Shown here: positions 8,274 to 16,412 of the stretch, one piece after another
Layout of the letters: each line of letters opens with the position of its first letter
How positions within the stretch are numbered: position 1 is the stretch's first letter
Assembly (NCBI GenBank): GCA_038318085.1
Contig: JBBQBV010000023.1
Coordinates: forward strand, 1-34,504
DNA length: 34,504 nucleotides
Direction of reading: 5' to 3'
Source of the DNA: DATLGB01 sp038318085
Lineage (GTDB): Bacteria > Actinomycetota > Thermoleophilia > Solirubrobacterales > Solirubrobacteraceae
Translations under genes and position numbers: made by a program
Notes under the pieces: generated by a model
Database searches by the model: none
The model's input: only the letters and a program-made list of their open reading frames with translations
Told to the model about the DNA's origin: nothing

Positions 8274-8279
8274 CCGCGC

Positions 8280-9308
8280 ATGGATCGCGCCCTGCTTCAG
8301 GCCACCGCCACGGGACTGCTCACGCGCGGGCTGCTCGGCCTGCCCGCGCCCGTGCTGCGCGCCCTCGCCGGAACCCCGCCCGCGGTCGCGCGCGACCTCG
8401 AGCCCGAAGCGTGGCTGCTGGCGCGGCTCGCGACGCTCGCCGACCGGCTCGCCGGCGAACCGCCACCCGTCGAGCGGGCGCGGCGGCTCTCAGACGCGCA
8501 GTCGCGCTTCCTCGCCGCCGCTCCACGCACGCCGGTCGGGACTGAAGACCGGGAGGCCGGCGGCGTTGCGGCCCGCCTCTACGCCCCGGCCGGCGCGGGC
8601 CGGACGTCGCCGCTGCTCGTGTTCTTCCACGGCGGCGGCTGGGTGAACCGCTCCGTGGCCAGCCACGATGCGCCGTGCCGGCTGCTCGCGCACCTGGCCG
8701 GCGTCCGCATCCTCTCCGTCGAGTACCGCCGCGCCCCGGAGCACCCGTTCCCGGCCGCCGCCGACGACTGCCTCGCGGCCTATGCGGCGGTCGCCGGAGA
8801 CCCGGAGGCCTTCGGCGCGCTCCCCGGGCGCATCGGCGTCGGGGGCGACAGCGCGGGCGGCAACCTCGCGGCGGCGACCGCGCTCTGCGCCCGCGACGGA
8901 GGGCTCCCGCCTCCCGCCCTGCAGTGGCTGTTGTACCCGGTGACCGACTGCGCGGGGCGCCACCCCTCGCAGGAGCTCTTCTCCGAGGGCTTCTATCTGA
9001 CCGACGCGGACATGGACGCCTATATCGCGCAGTACCTGCCGGAGGCCGGCCGGCGGCGGGACCCGCGGGCCTCGCCGCTGCTGGCCCCGTCACTGGAGGG
9101 CCTCCCGCCGGCCTACATCGCGACCGCCCTGGCCGACCCGCTGCGCGACGAGGGCGAGGCCTTCGGCGCCCGGCTGCTCCAGGCGGGCGTGCGCGCCGAC
9201 GTGCAGCGGTTCCCGCTCGTGCACGGCTTCTTGAATGTGACGGTGGCGCCAAGCGCGCGCGAGGCGGTCGGCGTGACCGCCGGTGCGCTGCGCGCCGGGC
9301 TGCGATGA
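8280..9308 (+). CDS. alpha/beta hydrolase (HSL/arylesterase family)
   Basis: Serine esterase/lipase of the hormone-sensitive-lipase family, 342 residues. The oxyanion motif HGGGW is at 117-121 and the nucleophile elbow GDSAGG at 189-194 (Ser191). Asp286 in ADPLRDEG and His315 in LVHGFLN complete the triad. The N-terminal 80 residues form the usual helical cap region, and VEYRRAPEHPFPAA is a strong family marker. No signal peptide is seen, so it should be cytoplasmic and hydrolyse short acyl esters; the natural substrate is unknown. ATG at 8280 lies 6 nt after TATCTT, consistent with a leaderless transcript. It is divergent from the acyl-CoA carboxylase operon and may share its promoter. Confidence 0.93.
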   Translation: MDRALLQATATGLLTRGLLGLPAPVLRALAGTPPAVARDLEPEAWLLARLATLADRLAGEPPPVERARRLSDAQSRFLAAAPRTPVGTEDREAGGVAARLYAPAGAGRTSPLLVFFHGGGWVNRSVASHDAPCRLLAHLAGVRILSVEYRRAPEHPFPAAADDCLAAYAAVAGDPEAFGALPGRIGVGGDSAGGNLAAATALCARDGGLPPPALQWLLYPVTDCAGRHPSQELFSEGFYLTDADMDAYIAQYLPEAGRRRDPRASPLLAPSLEGLPPAYIATALADPLRDEGEAFGARLLQAGVRADVQRFPLVHGFLNVTVAPSAREAVGVTAGALRAGLR

Positions 9309-9318
9309 TGCCCGCCGA

Positions 9319-9901
9319 GTGGACCTGCGGGGCCTGATCACCGAGCCGTTCGCGCGGGTCGGCGCGGCGGCCCAGAACGCGCTCGAGATCGCGCGCTTCG
9401 GCGGCCTGGACACCGGGGAGGAGCCGTCGGTCTTCGACGTCGTCAGCCACCAGCGCATGTACCGCCTGCGCCGCTACTTCCCCGACGACGCGAAGGGCCC
9501 CGCGGTCGTGCTGGTCCCGCCGATGATGCTCGACGCCGACATCTACGACGTCTCCCCCTCGGCCACGGCGGTCGGCGTGCTGCACGAGCACGGCGTCGCC
9601 CCATGGGTCGTGGACTTCGGCGCGCCCGAGCGCGAGCAGGGCGGCCTGGAGCGCAACCACGCCGACCACGTCGCGCGGTCAGCGAGGCCATCGAACTCTT
9701 CCGCGAGCGCACGGGCGGCCGCGACGTGCACCTCGGCGGCTACTCGCAGGGCGGGATGTTCGCCTACCGGCCCGACGTGCGCGCCCTGCGCGCGCAGGGC
9801 GTCCCGTCCCCCGGCGGGACCGCCTCGTGCTCGCGCGCGCCGCCTCCGGCGAGGGCTACCGGACGCTCACCCAGGCCGCGTACCGCCGCCTGGCGGGCTA
9901 G
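9319..9901 (+). pseudogene. broken PhaC-like alpha/beta hydrolase gene
   Basis: From GTG at 9319 the frame encodes the N terminus of the PhaC-like domain found in mycobacterial acyl-CoA synthetase/PhaC-like proteins. Markers are VDLRGLITEPFARVG, AAQNALEIARFGGL, MYRLRRYFPDD and WVVDFGAPEREQGGLER. At about 9672-9678 homology moves to another frame (AVSEAIELFRERTGG, then the nucleophile elbow GGYSQGGMF), which needs a 1-nt loss or 2-nt gain. After about 9768 the PhaC-like match stops. A third frame then gives a coherent ending (RDRLVLARAASGEGYRTLTQ...) with stop at 9901 that I cannot assign. Full-length relatives are far longer, so this looks like a frameshifted, internally deleted remnant. A sequencing or assembly error is the alternative. 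Confidence 0.72.
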
Positions 9902-11967
9902 CGGCAGCGCCGGTAGGTGCGCCCGTTGCGGCGCCTGACCCCGGCCGTGCTGCGGCTGGTGACGACGACGCGCGCCCGGCCGCGCGGGAGCCTCACGCTG
10001 ACGCGGCGGCGCAGCCGCCTGCCCCGGATCGTCTTGACATGCTTGCCGTTGATGGTCACCCGAGCGACCTTCAGCGTCCGCGCGGCCCGCAGCCGGAAGC
10101 GCAGCTTGCGCGGCCTGGCGCAGGAGCTGTGCCTCGGGAGCTTCGCGGCGCGCTTGAGCGCGCTCGAGGTCGTGCCGAACGGCGTCGTCCCGTCGGGGCC
10201 GGAGCCGACGGCCCCGATCGGCTTGCCGAGGTGCGGGATCTGAAGGACACCCGGGGACGCCGGGCTGGTCGAGAGGGCGACCGGGCCGGCGCCGAAGGTG
10301 CCGCGGTAGGTGAGCGAGCTCGTCGAGATGGTCAGGCGCAGGGCGTGGCCCTTGGCGTAGCGGTGCACGAGGCCGGGCAGCTCGATCGTCACGGGCTCCG
10401 ACGGGTCGCCGACGCGCGCCGCGGAGACCAGGTTGCGGTTGAGCCTCGCCGAGCCGTCCGGGGCCACGTCGTAGAGCTTTGCGAACAGCAGCAGGTCGGC
10501 GGCGGGGTCGGCCGTGCCGGCGAAGGTGGGCGCCTGGACGGACACGGTGACCCGCGGAATCCCCGCCAGGTCGAGGTCCTGCTTCAGCGGCGCGGTCGTG
10601 TAGGAGACCGACGTGCCGGGCGGGTCTACGCCCTCAGGGCTCAGGATGCCGCCGCCCGTGCTCGTCGGCGCCGCGCTCGCGAGCATCGTCGAGCGGCCGC
10701 CCTGCACCTCGCCGCGGTCAAAGACCAGCGCGTCGGCACCTGAGAGAAACAGCGACTCGTCCTTCGCCGCGGGATAGGCGGACGTGGAGGCGACCGCCGG
10801 AGCGGCGTCGCCCTGGTAGCCGATCCAGTCCGTCAGGAAGGAGAAGTCCAGCGCGGGCGCCGCACCCGTGCCCTTGAGGTAATGGTCGAACCACTCGAGG
10901 TCCATGCGGCTCTCGTAGGCCCCCTCCGGGTTCGCGGCGTCGCTCTCGGCCTTGCCGATGCCGCCGCCGGAATGCCCCGCGGAGCGCCAGAGCAGCTTGA
11001 CCGGCAGGCCCTCGGCCCTCAGCGCCTCGTAGGTGGTCGTCGCCTCCTGCAGGTCGAACAGGTTGTCGGACTGGCCCTGCGTGAGGAAGGTCGGGATCCG
11101 GATGTCCTGGTAGTACGCGGAGACCGACGCGTTGCGCAGAAAGCTGACGCCGGTGGCCTCGAGGTAGCCGCGGGCGGCGCCCGTGATCAGCGCGGGACAC
11201 ACCTGGTCGGCAAAGTTCGGGCACGCGCCGAGGTGGCTGGGATCGGCCAGCGCGGCGGCCAGGCCCTGGCCGAGGCCGATGCCGAAGAAGAGCACGGGCC
11301 AGTCGATCTTCACGACGCCCGGCGTCCGGTAGCTGACCCCCGTGGAGAAGTCCGTGTTGTTCGGCGACAGCGAGTAGGACAGGTCGTTCCACGTGATCTG
11401 CGGGATGATCGTGTCCAGCCGCGGGTCGACCGCGGCGACGGCGAACTGGATCTGGCCCCCGTAGGAGCCGCCGATCATGCCGACGCGCGGGTCGTCGGAG
11501 CGCGCGCTGCCGTCGTGCGCCTTGGCGTCGTGGACGACGAAGTCGACCTTCGTGCCGTCGACGGCCGCCTTGGAGCCGCCGAGGAAGGAGATCAGCTCGC
11601 TTCCGGCCACGCCGTCGTGCTCGCGATCGTCGAGGGTGATCTTGCAGCCGCTCTTGCCGAAGCCCAGGCCGGAGTAGGCGAGGAACGCGTAGCCGCGCCG
11701 GGCGTAGGAGGCGGCGAGCTTTGCGAACTCGTCCTTGGAGCCGCCGAAGCCGTTCGTGGCCAGGACCGCCGGCACGGGCCTGGCCTTCGACGCGCCCGCA
11801 GGCGTGTAGAGGTCGGCGTCCACCGTGCACGGCGTGCCGTGGTCGGCGCCGACCAGCACGGAGAAGCGCAGCGCCTGCTTGGAGAAGTCCGCGGCGTGGG
11901 CGGACGCCGGGACCATGAACGCGACCACCGCGGCGGCGAGCGCGGCGCCCGTACGAGCTCTGAGCAT
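9898..11967 (-). CDS. secreted CocE/X-Pro dipeptidyl-peptidase-type hydrolase
   Basis: Exported serine hydrolase of 689 residues. A signal peptide (hydrophobic stretch 7-20, likely cut after AHA at 25) precedes an alpha/beta hydrolase of the CocE/NonD/PepX class. The nucleophile is Ser168 in GGSYGG, with Asp301 (GQSDNLF) and His332 (SAGHSGG). Residues about 410-600 form the jelly-roll X-Pro dipeptidyl-peptidase C-terminal domain (DLDLAGIPRVTVSVQAPT). The last 70 residues are an Arg/Lys-rich beta-type tail with VARVTINGKHVKTIRGRRL and a final RTYRRC pattern; similar tails are common on Thermoleophilia exported proteins. The role could be ester or dipeptide cleavage outside the cell; substrate unknown. 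ATG at 11967 is preceded by TAATGT at 7 nt. Its TAG stop interlocks with that of the pseudogene. Confidence 0.92.
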   Translation of the reverse strand: MLRARTGAALAAAVVAFMVPASAHAADFSKQALRFSVLVGADHGTPCTVDADLYTPAGASKARPVPAVLATNGFGGSKDEFAKLAASYARRGYAFLAYSGLGFGKSGCKITLDDREHDGVAGSELISFLGGSKAAVDGTKVDFVVHDAKAHDGSARSDDPRVGMIGGSYGGQIQFAVAAVDPRLDTIIPQITWNDLSYSLSPNNTDFSTGVSYRTPGVVKIDWPVLFFGIGLGQGLAAALADPSHLGACPNFADQVCPALITGAARGYLEATGVSFLRNASVSAYYQDIRIPTFLTQGQSDNLFDLQEATTTYEALRAEGLPVKLLWRSAGHSGGGIGKAESDAANPEGAYESRMDLEWFDHYLKGTGAAPALDFSFLTDWIGYQGDAAPAVASTSAYPAAKDESLFLSGADALVFDRGEVQGGRSTMLASAAPTSTGGGILSPEGVDPPGTSVSYTTAPLKQDLDLAGIPRVTVSVQAPTFAGTADPAADLLLFAKLYDVAPDGSARLNRNLVSAARVGDPSEPVTIELPGLVHRYAKGHALRLTISTSSLTYRGTFGAGPVALSTSPASPGVLQIPHLGKPIGAVGSGPDGTTPFGTTSSALKRAAKLPRHSSCARPRKLRFRLRAARTLKVARVTINGKHVKTIRGRRLRRRVSVRLPRGRARVVVTSRSTAGVRRRNGRTYRRCR

Positions 11968-11974
11968 GGGCCGG

Positions 11975-11980
11975 ACATTA
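11975..11980 (-). promoter_or_regulatory. candidate leaderless -10 hexamer of the CocE-type gene
   Basis: TAATGT on the minus strand ends 7 nt before the ATG at 11967, matching TANNNT at the spacing expected when transcription begins on the start codon. No Shine-Dalgarno is present in those 7 nt. Confidence 0.42.
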
Positions 11981-12190
11981 GGGCGCCGGAGACGCGATGA
12001 ACGCCGATTGCCAGCACCGACGCGGGCGAGCTCGAGCGATCCGATCGCCTCGACCGGGAAGATGCGGCACGGGCGCAGTCAGACGTCGTCGCAGACGAGT
12101 CGGTCTCCGAGCCGAAACCGGCGCCGAGTTGTTGTTGATCACCTGCATGAGCCTGGATCCGAGCCGCCACGTGCGCCATGCTCTCGCCCG

Positions 12191-13072
12191 GTGTCGGCGT
12201 CATTCACCATCACCCCCTCCGGTGCGTTCGATCTCGCCGCCGCCGCGGGCTTCGGCTTCGGCCCGGCCGTCGGCGCCACGACCCCGGCCGAGCCGCGCAT
12301 GTCACTGGCCTTCTGCCTGGACACGCTCGACGGCCATGCGGGCGTGGAGCTCGTACAGAGCGCGGACGGGCGCGTGCACGGAGCCATCGAGGGCACGGAC
12401 GACGTCGGCGCCGTCCGGCGGCAGGTCGCCCGTGTGCTCTCGCTGGACGCCGACGGCGCGGCCTTCGAGGCGATCGGGACCCGCGAGACCGTGCTCGGGG
12501 GATTGCAGGCCCAGTACCCCGGTCTGCGCCCGGTGCTCTTTCACTCGCCCTACGAGGCGGCCGCCTGGGGCATCCTCTCCGCCCGGCAGCCGGCCGCGCA
12601 GGCCGCGATCGCGCGGCGGGAGCTCTCCGAGCGCCTCGGACGCGTCTTCTCGGCGGGTGCCGCCTTCCCGACGCCCGAGCGCCTGCTCGAGGCGCGGCCG
12701 GTCCCGGGCCTGCTGGCGGTCAGGGTCGAGCGGCTGCACGCCCTCGCGCGAGCCGCGCTGGCCGGTGAGCTCGACCAGGCGGCGCTGATCGCGATGGACC
12801 CCGCCGACGCCGACGCGCAGTTGCAGCGCCTGCCGGGGATCGGCCCGTTCTACGCGATGCTCGTGCTGCTGCGCGGCACGGGCCACACCGACCTGCTGCC
12901 CGCCACCGAGCCGCGAACGCTCGCGGCGGCGGCGCACTTCTACGGCCTCGGGGCCCCGCCCTCACCCGAGGCGTTCGAGGCGCTGGCCGCACCCTGGCGC
13001 CCGTTTCGCACCTGGGCCAGCGTGCTGCTGCACTACGCGGGACGACGCGCCGGCGTCGAGCCGCAGCGCTAG
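12191..13072 (+). CDS. AlkA-like DNA-3-methyladenine glycosylase (HhH-GPD)
   Basis: Base-excision DNA glycosylase of the AlkA family, 293 residues. The N-terminal part (about 1-110) resembles the AlkA_N fold. Residues about 120-290 form the helix-hairpin-helix GPD core with the hairpin LQRLPGIGPFYAMLVLLRG. The active-site strand reads LLPATEPRTLAAA. Where AlkA has its catalytic Asp (PTD or PDD followed by the next helix), this protein has Glu. This change seems to recur in an actinobacterial subfamily, so it may be a functional variant rather than a dead enzyme. GTG at 12191 is chosen because homology (SASFTITPSGAFDLA) begins right there; no strong ribosome site is visible. The TAG stop shares CTAG with the converging desaturase. 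Confidence 0.85.
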   Translation: MSASFTITPSGAFDLAAAAGFGFGPAVGATTPAEPRMSLAFCLDTLDGHAGVELVQSADGRVHGAIEGTDDVGAVRRQVARVLSLDADGAAFEAIGTRETVLGGLQAQYPGLRPVLFHSPYEAAAWGILSARQPAAQAAIARRELSERLGRVFSAGAAFPTPERLLEARPVPGLLAVRVERLHALARAALAGELDQAALIAMDPADADAQLQRLPGIGPFYAMLVLLRGTGHTDLLPATEPRTLAAAAHFYGLGAPPSPEAFEALAAPWRPFRTWASVLLHYAGRRAGVEPQR

Positions 13073-14034
13073 CCGACGGGCTGCTTCTCGCGCTGCGTCT
13101 CGCGCTCGACCTCGAGCGGGGCGTCGAGCTCGTTCTGGACGATGCGATCTGGCGCGCCGACGACCGCCAGGCGCTGCTGCTGGCGTTCGGGCGCAATGCG
13201 GACGACGTTCCAGACCAGGCCGACCTTCTCCATTGCGCTGATGATCATGCCGGAGAGGTCGATCTCGTACCAGCGCAGGCCGTGCGAGGCCGAGCGCGGG
13301 AACGCGTGGTGGTTGTGGTGCCAGGACTCGCCGAGTGAGAACACCGAGAGCCAGGCGACGTTGGTGGAGTGATCCTCGACGGCGAAGCGGCGACGCCCGA
13401 AGAAGTGGCAGATCGAGTTGATCGACCAGGTGATGTGGTGCAGCAAAAAGACGCGGACCAGACCGCCCCAGACCAGGCCGCGCACCGCGCCGCCGAGCGT
13501 GAAGTCATGGACGACGAAGCCGGCGAGCGCGGGCAGGAGCAGCGAGCCGAGCGCCAGCCACGGGAAGGCCTTGGTCATCAGGCGCATGCCGCGGTCCTCG
13601 TAGAGGTCGCGGGCGTACTTCTTCCAGTCCGCCTGGCCCTGCGTCTCAAACAGCCAGCCCGTGTGGGCATGCCAGAGGCCGCGGAGACCGTGCCCGTGGC
13701 CCACGTGGGGGGAGTGCGGGTCGCCCTCCTGATCGGTGTGGGCGTGGTGCTTGCGGTGGTCGGCGACCCAGTCCAGGACGCTGCCCTGCAGCGAGTAGGA
13801 GCCCATCAGCGCGAAGGCGTACTCGAGCGGCTTGGAGGTCTGAAAGGCCCGGTGGGTCAGCATCCGATGGAAGCCGATCGTGACCCCGAAGCCCGTCAGG
13901 GCGTAGGTGACGCCCAGGATCGCCAGATCCGCGCCGTCCACCGCCCGGTTCCACAGCAGCACGATGGCGACGGCCACGCCCAGGACGGGCAGGACGACGC
14001 CGATGAGGTTGGCAGTGCGTTCGGCTCGGGTCAT
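13069..14034 (-). CDS. membrane fatty-acid (acyl-CoA) desaturase
   Basis: Di-iron membrane desaturase of the stearoyl-CoA delta-9 type, 321 residues. All three histidine boxes are present: HRMLTH (near 56-61), HRKHH (near 93-97) and HNHH (in SWHHNHHAFPRS). Four hydrophobic helices are arranged in pairs (about 8-50 and 155-200). GFHRMLTHRAFQ, DWVADHRKHHAHTD and SICHFFG are strong family markers. It should introduce a double bond into membrane acyl chains using an electron donor that is not encoded next to it. The last 40 residues are a hydrophilic, Glu/Arg-rich cytoplasmic tail. It diverges over 83 bp from a PucR-type regulator, and the inverted repeat between them is a plausible control site. 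Start ATG 14034 has only a weak AGGT upstream. Confidence 0.95.
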   Translation of the reverse strand: MTRAERTANLIGVVLPVLGVAVAIVLLWNRAVDGADLAILGVTYALTGFGVTIGFHRMLTHRAFQTSKPLEYAFALMGSYSLQGSVLDWVADHRKHHAHTDQEGDPHSPHVGHGHGLRGLWHAHTGWLFETQGQADWKKYARDLYEDRGMRLMTKAFPWLALGSLLLPALAGFVVHDFTLGGAVRGLVWGGLVRVFLLHHITWSINSICHFFGRRRFAVEDHSTNVAWLSVFSLGESWHHNHHAFPRSASHGLRWYEIDLSGMIISAMEKVGLVWNVVRIAPERQQQRLAVVGAPDRIVQNELDAPLEVERETQREKQPVG

Positions 14035-14084
14035 TACCTACATGGTTGCGCCTATTGGAGCCGACGTCTTGTGCAATGCCGCGC

Positions 14085-14099
14085 CCGCGGGACCCGCGG
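14085..14099. promoter_or_regulatory. 15-bp inverted repeat between desaturase and PucR genes
   Basis: CCGCGGGACCCGCGG is a perfect inverted repeat of 7-bp arms around a single A, lying in the 83-bp divergent intergenic region. It lies just upstream of the TACCTT element and 18 bp before the PucR-type ATG, so a bound dimer would cover that promoter. It may be the operator for the regulator itself. GC-rich chance symmetry is the main alternative. Confidence 0.4.
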
Positions 14100-14104
14100 T
14101 TTTG

Positions 14105-14110
14105 TACCTT
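14105..14110 (+). promoter_or_regulatory. candidate leaderless -10 hexamer of the PucR-type gene
   Basis: TACCTT ends 7 nt before ATG 14118, in an AT-richer patch (TTTTGTACCTTTCCAACA) that stands out from the GC-rich surroundings. No Shine-Dalgarno is present between it and the ATG. Confidence 0.48.
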
Positions 14111-14117
14111 TCCAACA

Positions 14118-15281
14118 ATGCCGCCACCGCCGTGGGCCGCCCTGCCGCCAGAACTGGCCGTCGTCCTGCGCCCGACGCTGCCGGCGCTGGCCGAGGAGGT
14201 CATCGACGCCGTCGGCCGCGACGTCGAGGACTACCGACGCCCGATGCGCGGGGACTTCGGGCGCAATGTCCGCCTCGGCGTCGAGTTCGCCCTCGGCCGC
14301 TTCCTCGACCTCTTCGGCGACGCCGAGCGCGAACCGCGCCGCAACCGCCAGGTCTATGTCGCGCTCGGCCGCGGCGAGTTCCGCGACGGCCGCAGCCTGG
14401 ACGCGCTGCTGAGCGCCTACCGGCTCGGAGCCCGCGTGGCCTGGCGGCACTTCGTCGACGTCGGCCGCGAGGCCGGCGTGGACCCCGACGTCCTCTTCAG
14501 CCTCGGTGAGGCGATGTTTGCCTACATCGACGGGCTCTCGGCGGAGTCGACCGAAGGCTACGCCGCCGCGCAGTCCGAGGCGGCCGGGGAGCGCGCGCGC
14601 GAGCGCCGCCGGCTCGTCCGCCTGCTGCTGCAGTCTCCTCCGCCCGACGATCTCGTCATGCGCGAGGCCGCCCAGCGCGCCGGCTGGGAGGTGCCGGAGG
14701 CGATCGCCGCCCTGGTCACCGGCGGCGAGGACGCCGACGCCCTCGCCAGCCGCCTGGGCACCGGCGCGATCGCCGACGAGGAGGACGGCGTCCTCGTGGC
14801 GCTCGTCCCCGACCCGGACGCGCCGCGCCGCCGCGCCGAGCTCCAGGCGGCGCTCAGCGCTCCCGCCGCCCTCGGCCCCACGGTCGCGCTCGGCGCCGCG
14901 ACCGCGAGCGCCGCCCGGGCCCGCCTCGCCTACCGCCTCGCCGCGGCGGGCGTCCTGCCCCCCTTCGCCGTCGCCGACGACCACCTCGCGACGCTGGTCC
15001 TGCACGCCGACCCGCGACTGACCGCCGACCTCGCGGAGATCGTCCTTCACCCGCTCGCCGGCCTGCCGCCCCGCCCGCGCGAGAAGCTCACGGCCACCCT
15101 GCGCGCGTGGCTGGACCACCATGGGCGCGTCGAGGAGGTCGCCCTCGCGCTCGGCGTGCACCCCCAGACCGTGCGCTACCGGCTCAACCAGCTCCGCGAG
15201 CTGTTCGGCGCGGCCGCCCTCGAGGATCCGGAGACCCGCTTCAGCCTGGCGCTGGCGCTGCGGGCGGCGGCGCGGTCGTGA
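14118..15281 (+). CDS. PucR/CdaR-type transcriptional regulator
   Basis: Regulator of 387 residues with the PucR C-terminal helix-turn-helix: TLRAWLDHHGRVEEVALALG, then HPQTVRYRLNQLRELFG, and an ending near ALALRAAA, all typical of HTH_30. Residues about 1-180 are a helical domain (RRNRQVYVALGRGEFRDGRSL and LLSAYRLGARVAWR), seen in actinobacterial regulators of this type, followed by a degenerate cyclase-like middle region. The ATG at 14118 is chosen over the upstream 14046 ATG because the domain begins there and TACCTT lies 7 nt upstream. The divergent desaturase is the likely target. The 3' end overlaps the converging AI-2E-type gene by 41 bp. Confidence 0.88.
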   Translation: MPPPPWAALPPELAVVLRPTLPALAEEVIDAVGRDVEDYRRPMRGDFGRNVRLGVEFALGRFLDLFGDAEREPRRNRQVYVALGRGEFRDGRSLDALLSAYRLGARVAWRHFVDVGREAGVDPDVLFSLGEAMFAYIDGLSAESTEGYAAAQSEAAGERARERRRLVRLLLQSPPPDDLVMREAAQRAGWEVPEAIAALVTGGEDADALASRLGTGAIADEEDGVLVALVPDPDAPRRRAELQAALSAPAALGPTVALGAATASAARARLAYRLAAAGVLPPFAVADDHLATLVLHADPRLTADLAEIVLHPLAGLPPRPREKLTATLRAWLDHHGRVEEVALALGVHPQTVRYRLNQLRELFGAAALEDPETRFSLALALRAAARS

Positions 15282-16344
15282 CCGCGACCGCGCCGGGCTG
15301 CTCGTGGCGCTGGGCGACGTAGTTGCGCAGCAGGACCTGGAGCGTGCCGGCCACCGGGATCGCGGCGAGCGCGCCGACCACGCCGGCGACCTCCGCCCCG
15401 ATCAGGACCGCGATCAGCACCGCGAGCGGCGACAGGTCGACGGTGCGCCCGTAGATCACGGGCTGCAGGACGTGGTTCTCGAGCTGCTGGTAGACGATCA
15501 CGATCACGGCCATGACGACGCCCGCGAGGGTCGAGTGGGTGAAGGCGACGCCGACGACGATCAGCCCGCCGATCGTCGCGCCGGCCAGCGGCACGAGGTC
15601 CAGCAGGGCGGCGATGAAGCCGAGGGCGAGGGCGTACGGGGCGCCCAGGATCAGCAGGGTCACCCCGTAGACCGTGCCGCAGACGAGGCTGATGAGCAGG
15701 TTGCCGGTCACATAGCCGCCGACCGTCTCGTAGACTTGGCGCGCCACGGTGCGCGCGCGCTTCCGCCGCGCCTCGGGCACGCCCGCGTAGGCGCGCTCGA
15801 TCCAGTCCTTGCCCTCGAGCAGCATGAAGAGGGTGAGGAAGGTGATCGTCAGGGAGGCGGTGATGAACGTCGCGACGCTCTTTCCGACCGACAGCAGGAC
15901 CCCGAAGTGCGAGAGCAGCTTGGTGCCCCCGCCGTTGCCGACGGCCTCCTTGGCCTTCTCCACCACGTGGTACTTCGTCTCCAGGAAGCCGAGCGGGCCG
16001 CGCCCGCGCGTGAGGTCGTTCACGTAGCCGGGTACGGCGTCGGCGAAGTCGGAGATCTGCTTTGCCAGCGTGGGGATGATGAGCCCGGCGGCGGCGCCGA
16101 TGACGAGCAGCGTCAACACGAAGATGATCGCCACGGCCGCACCGCGCCGGCGCACGCCGTGGCGCTGCAGCCACTCGACGGCGGGGTTGATCGCGAGCGA
16201 CAGGAACACCGCGATCAAAATCCACGTGATCACGGTGTGTGCGATCAGGACGACCTTGAGCACGATCGCCACGACCAGCAGGACCGCGACGAGCTTGAGG
16301 ACCTCGCGCGGGCGGAAGTTGACGTAGCGGTCGAGAACGTTCAC
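15241..16344 (-). CDS. AI-2E/PerM family membrane protein
   Basis: Polytopic membrane protein of 367 residues in the AI-2E transporter (PerM/YdiK, UPF0118) family. The N-terminal hydrophobic pair carries WILIAVFLSLAINPAVEWL, followed by LIIPTLAKQISDF, a soluble amphipathic section (about 100-150), then a C-terminal set of helices with GVPEARRKRA, GGYVTGNLLISLVCG and DLVPLAGATIGGL. Members export autoinducer-2 or act as Na+/H+ antiporters; the function here is unknown. GTG at 16344 has GGGG just upstream and gives the natural family start; TTG at 16377 would add 11 residues. The C terminus is Pro/Ala-rich and its last 41 bp overlap the end of the PucR-type gene on the other strand. Confidence 0.9.
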   Translation of the reverse strand: MNVLDRYVNFRPREVLKLVAVLLVVAIVLKVVLIAHTVITWILIAVFLSLAINPAVEWLQRHGVRRRGAAVAIIFVLTLLVIGAAAGLIIPTLAKQISDFADAVPGYVNDLTRGRGPLGFLETKYHVVEKAKEAVGNGGGTKLLSHFGVLLSVGKSVATFITASLTITFLTLFMLLEGKDWIERAYAGVPEARRKRARTVARQVYETVGGYVTGNLLISLVCGTVYGVTLLILGAPYALALGFIAALLDLVPLAGATIGGLIVVGVAFTHSTLAGVVMAVIVIVYQQLENHVLQPVIYGRTVDLSPLAVLIAVLIGAEVAGVVGALAAIPVAGTLQVLLRNYVAQRHEQPGAVAVTTAPPPAAPAPG

Positions 16345-16412
16345 GTCCCCACTGTGACCAGTCTGCGCGAGAACCAAACGGCGCCCCGACGTGGCATCCG
16401 TCTGCGCGCACG

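Noticed and set aside
12036..12048. GCGATCCGATCGC inverted repeat in the 223-bp gap upstream of the AlkA-like gene
   Set aside because: Arms of only 6 bp, far from either start, and GATCG strings are frequent in the window. Nothing else supported was found in that gap.
11592..12203. Minus-strand frame starting MTPTPGESMAHVAAR across the gap upstream of the CocE-type gene
   Set aside because: Ser/Arg-rich after about 25 residues, overlaps the hydrolase gene for most of its length, and shows no domain.
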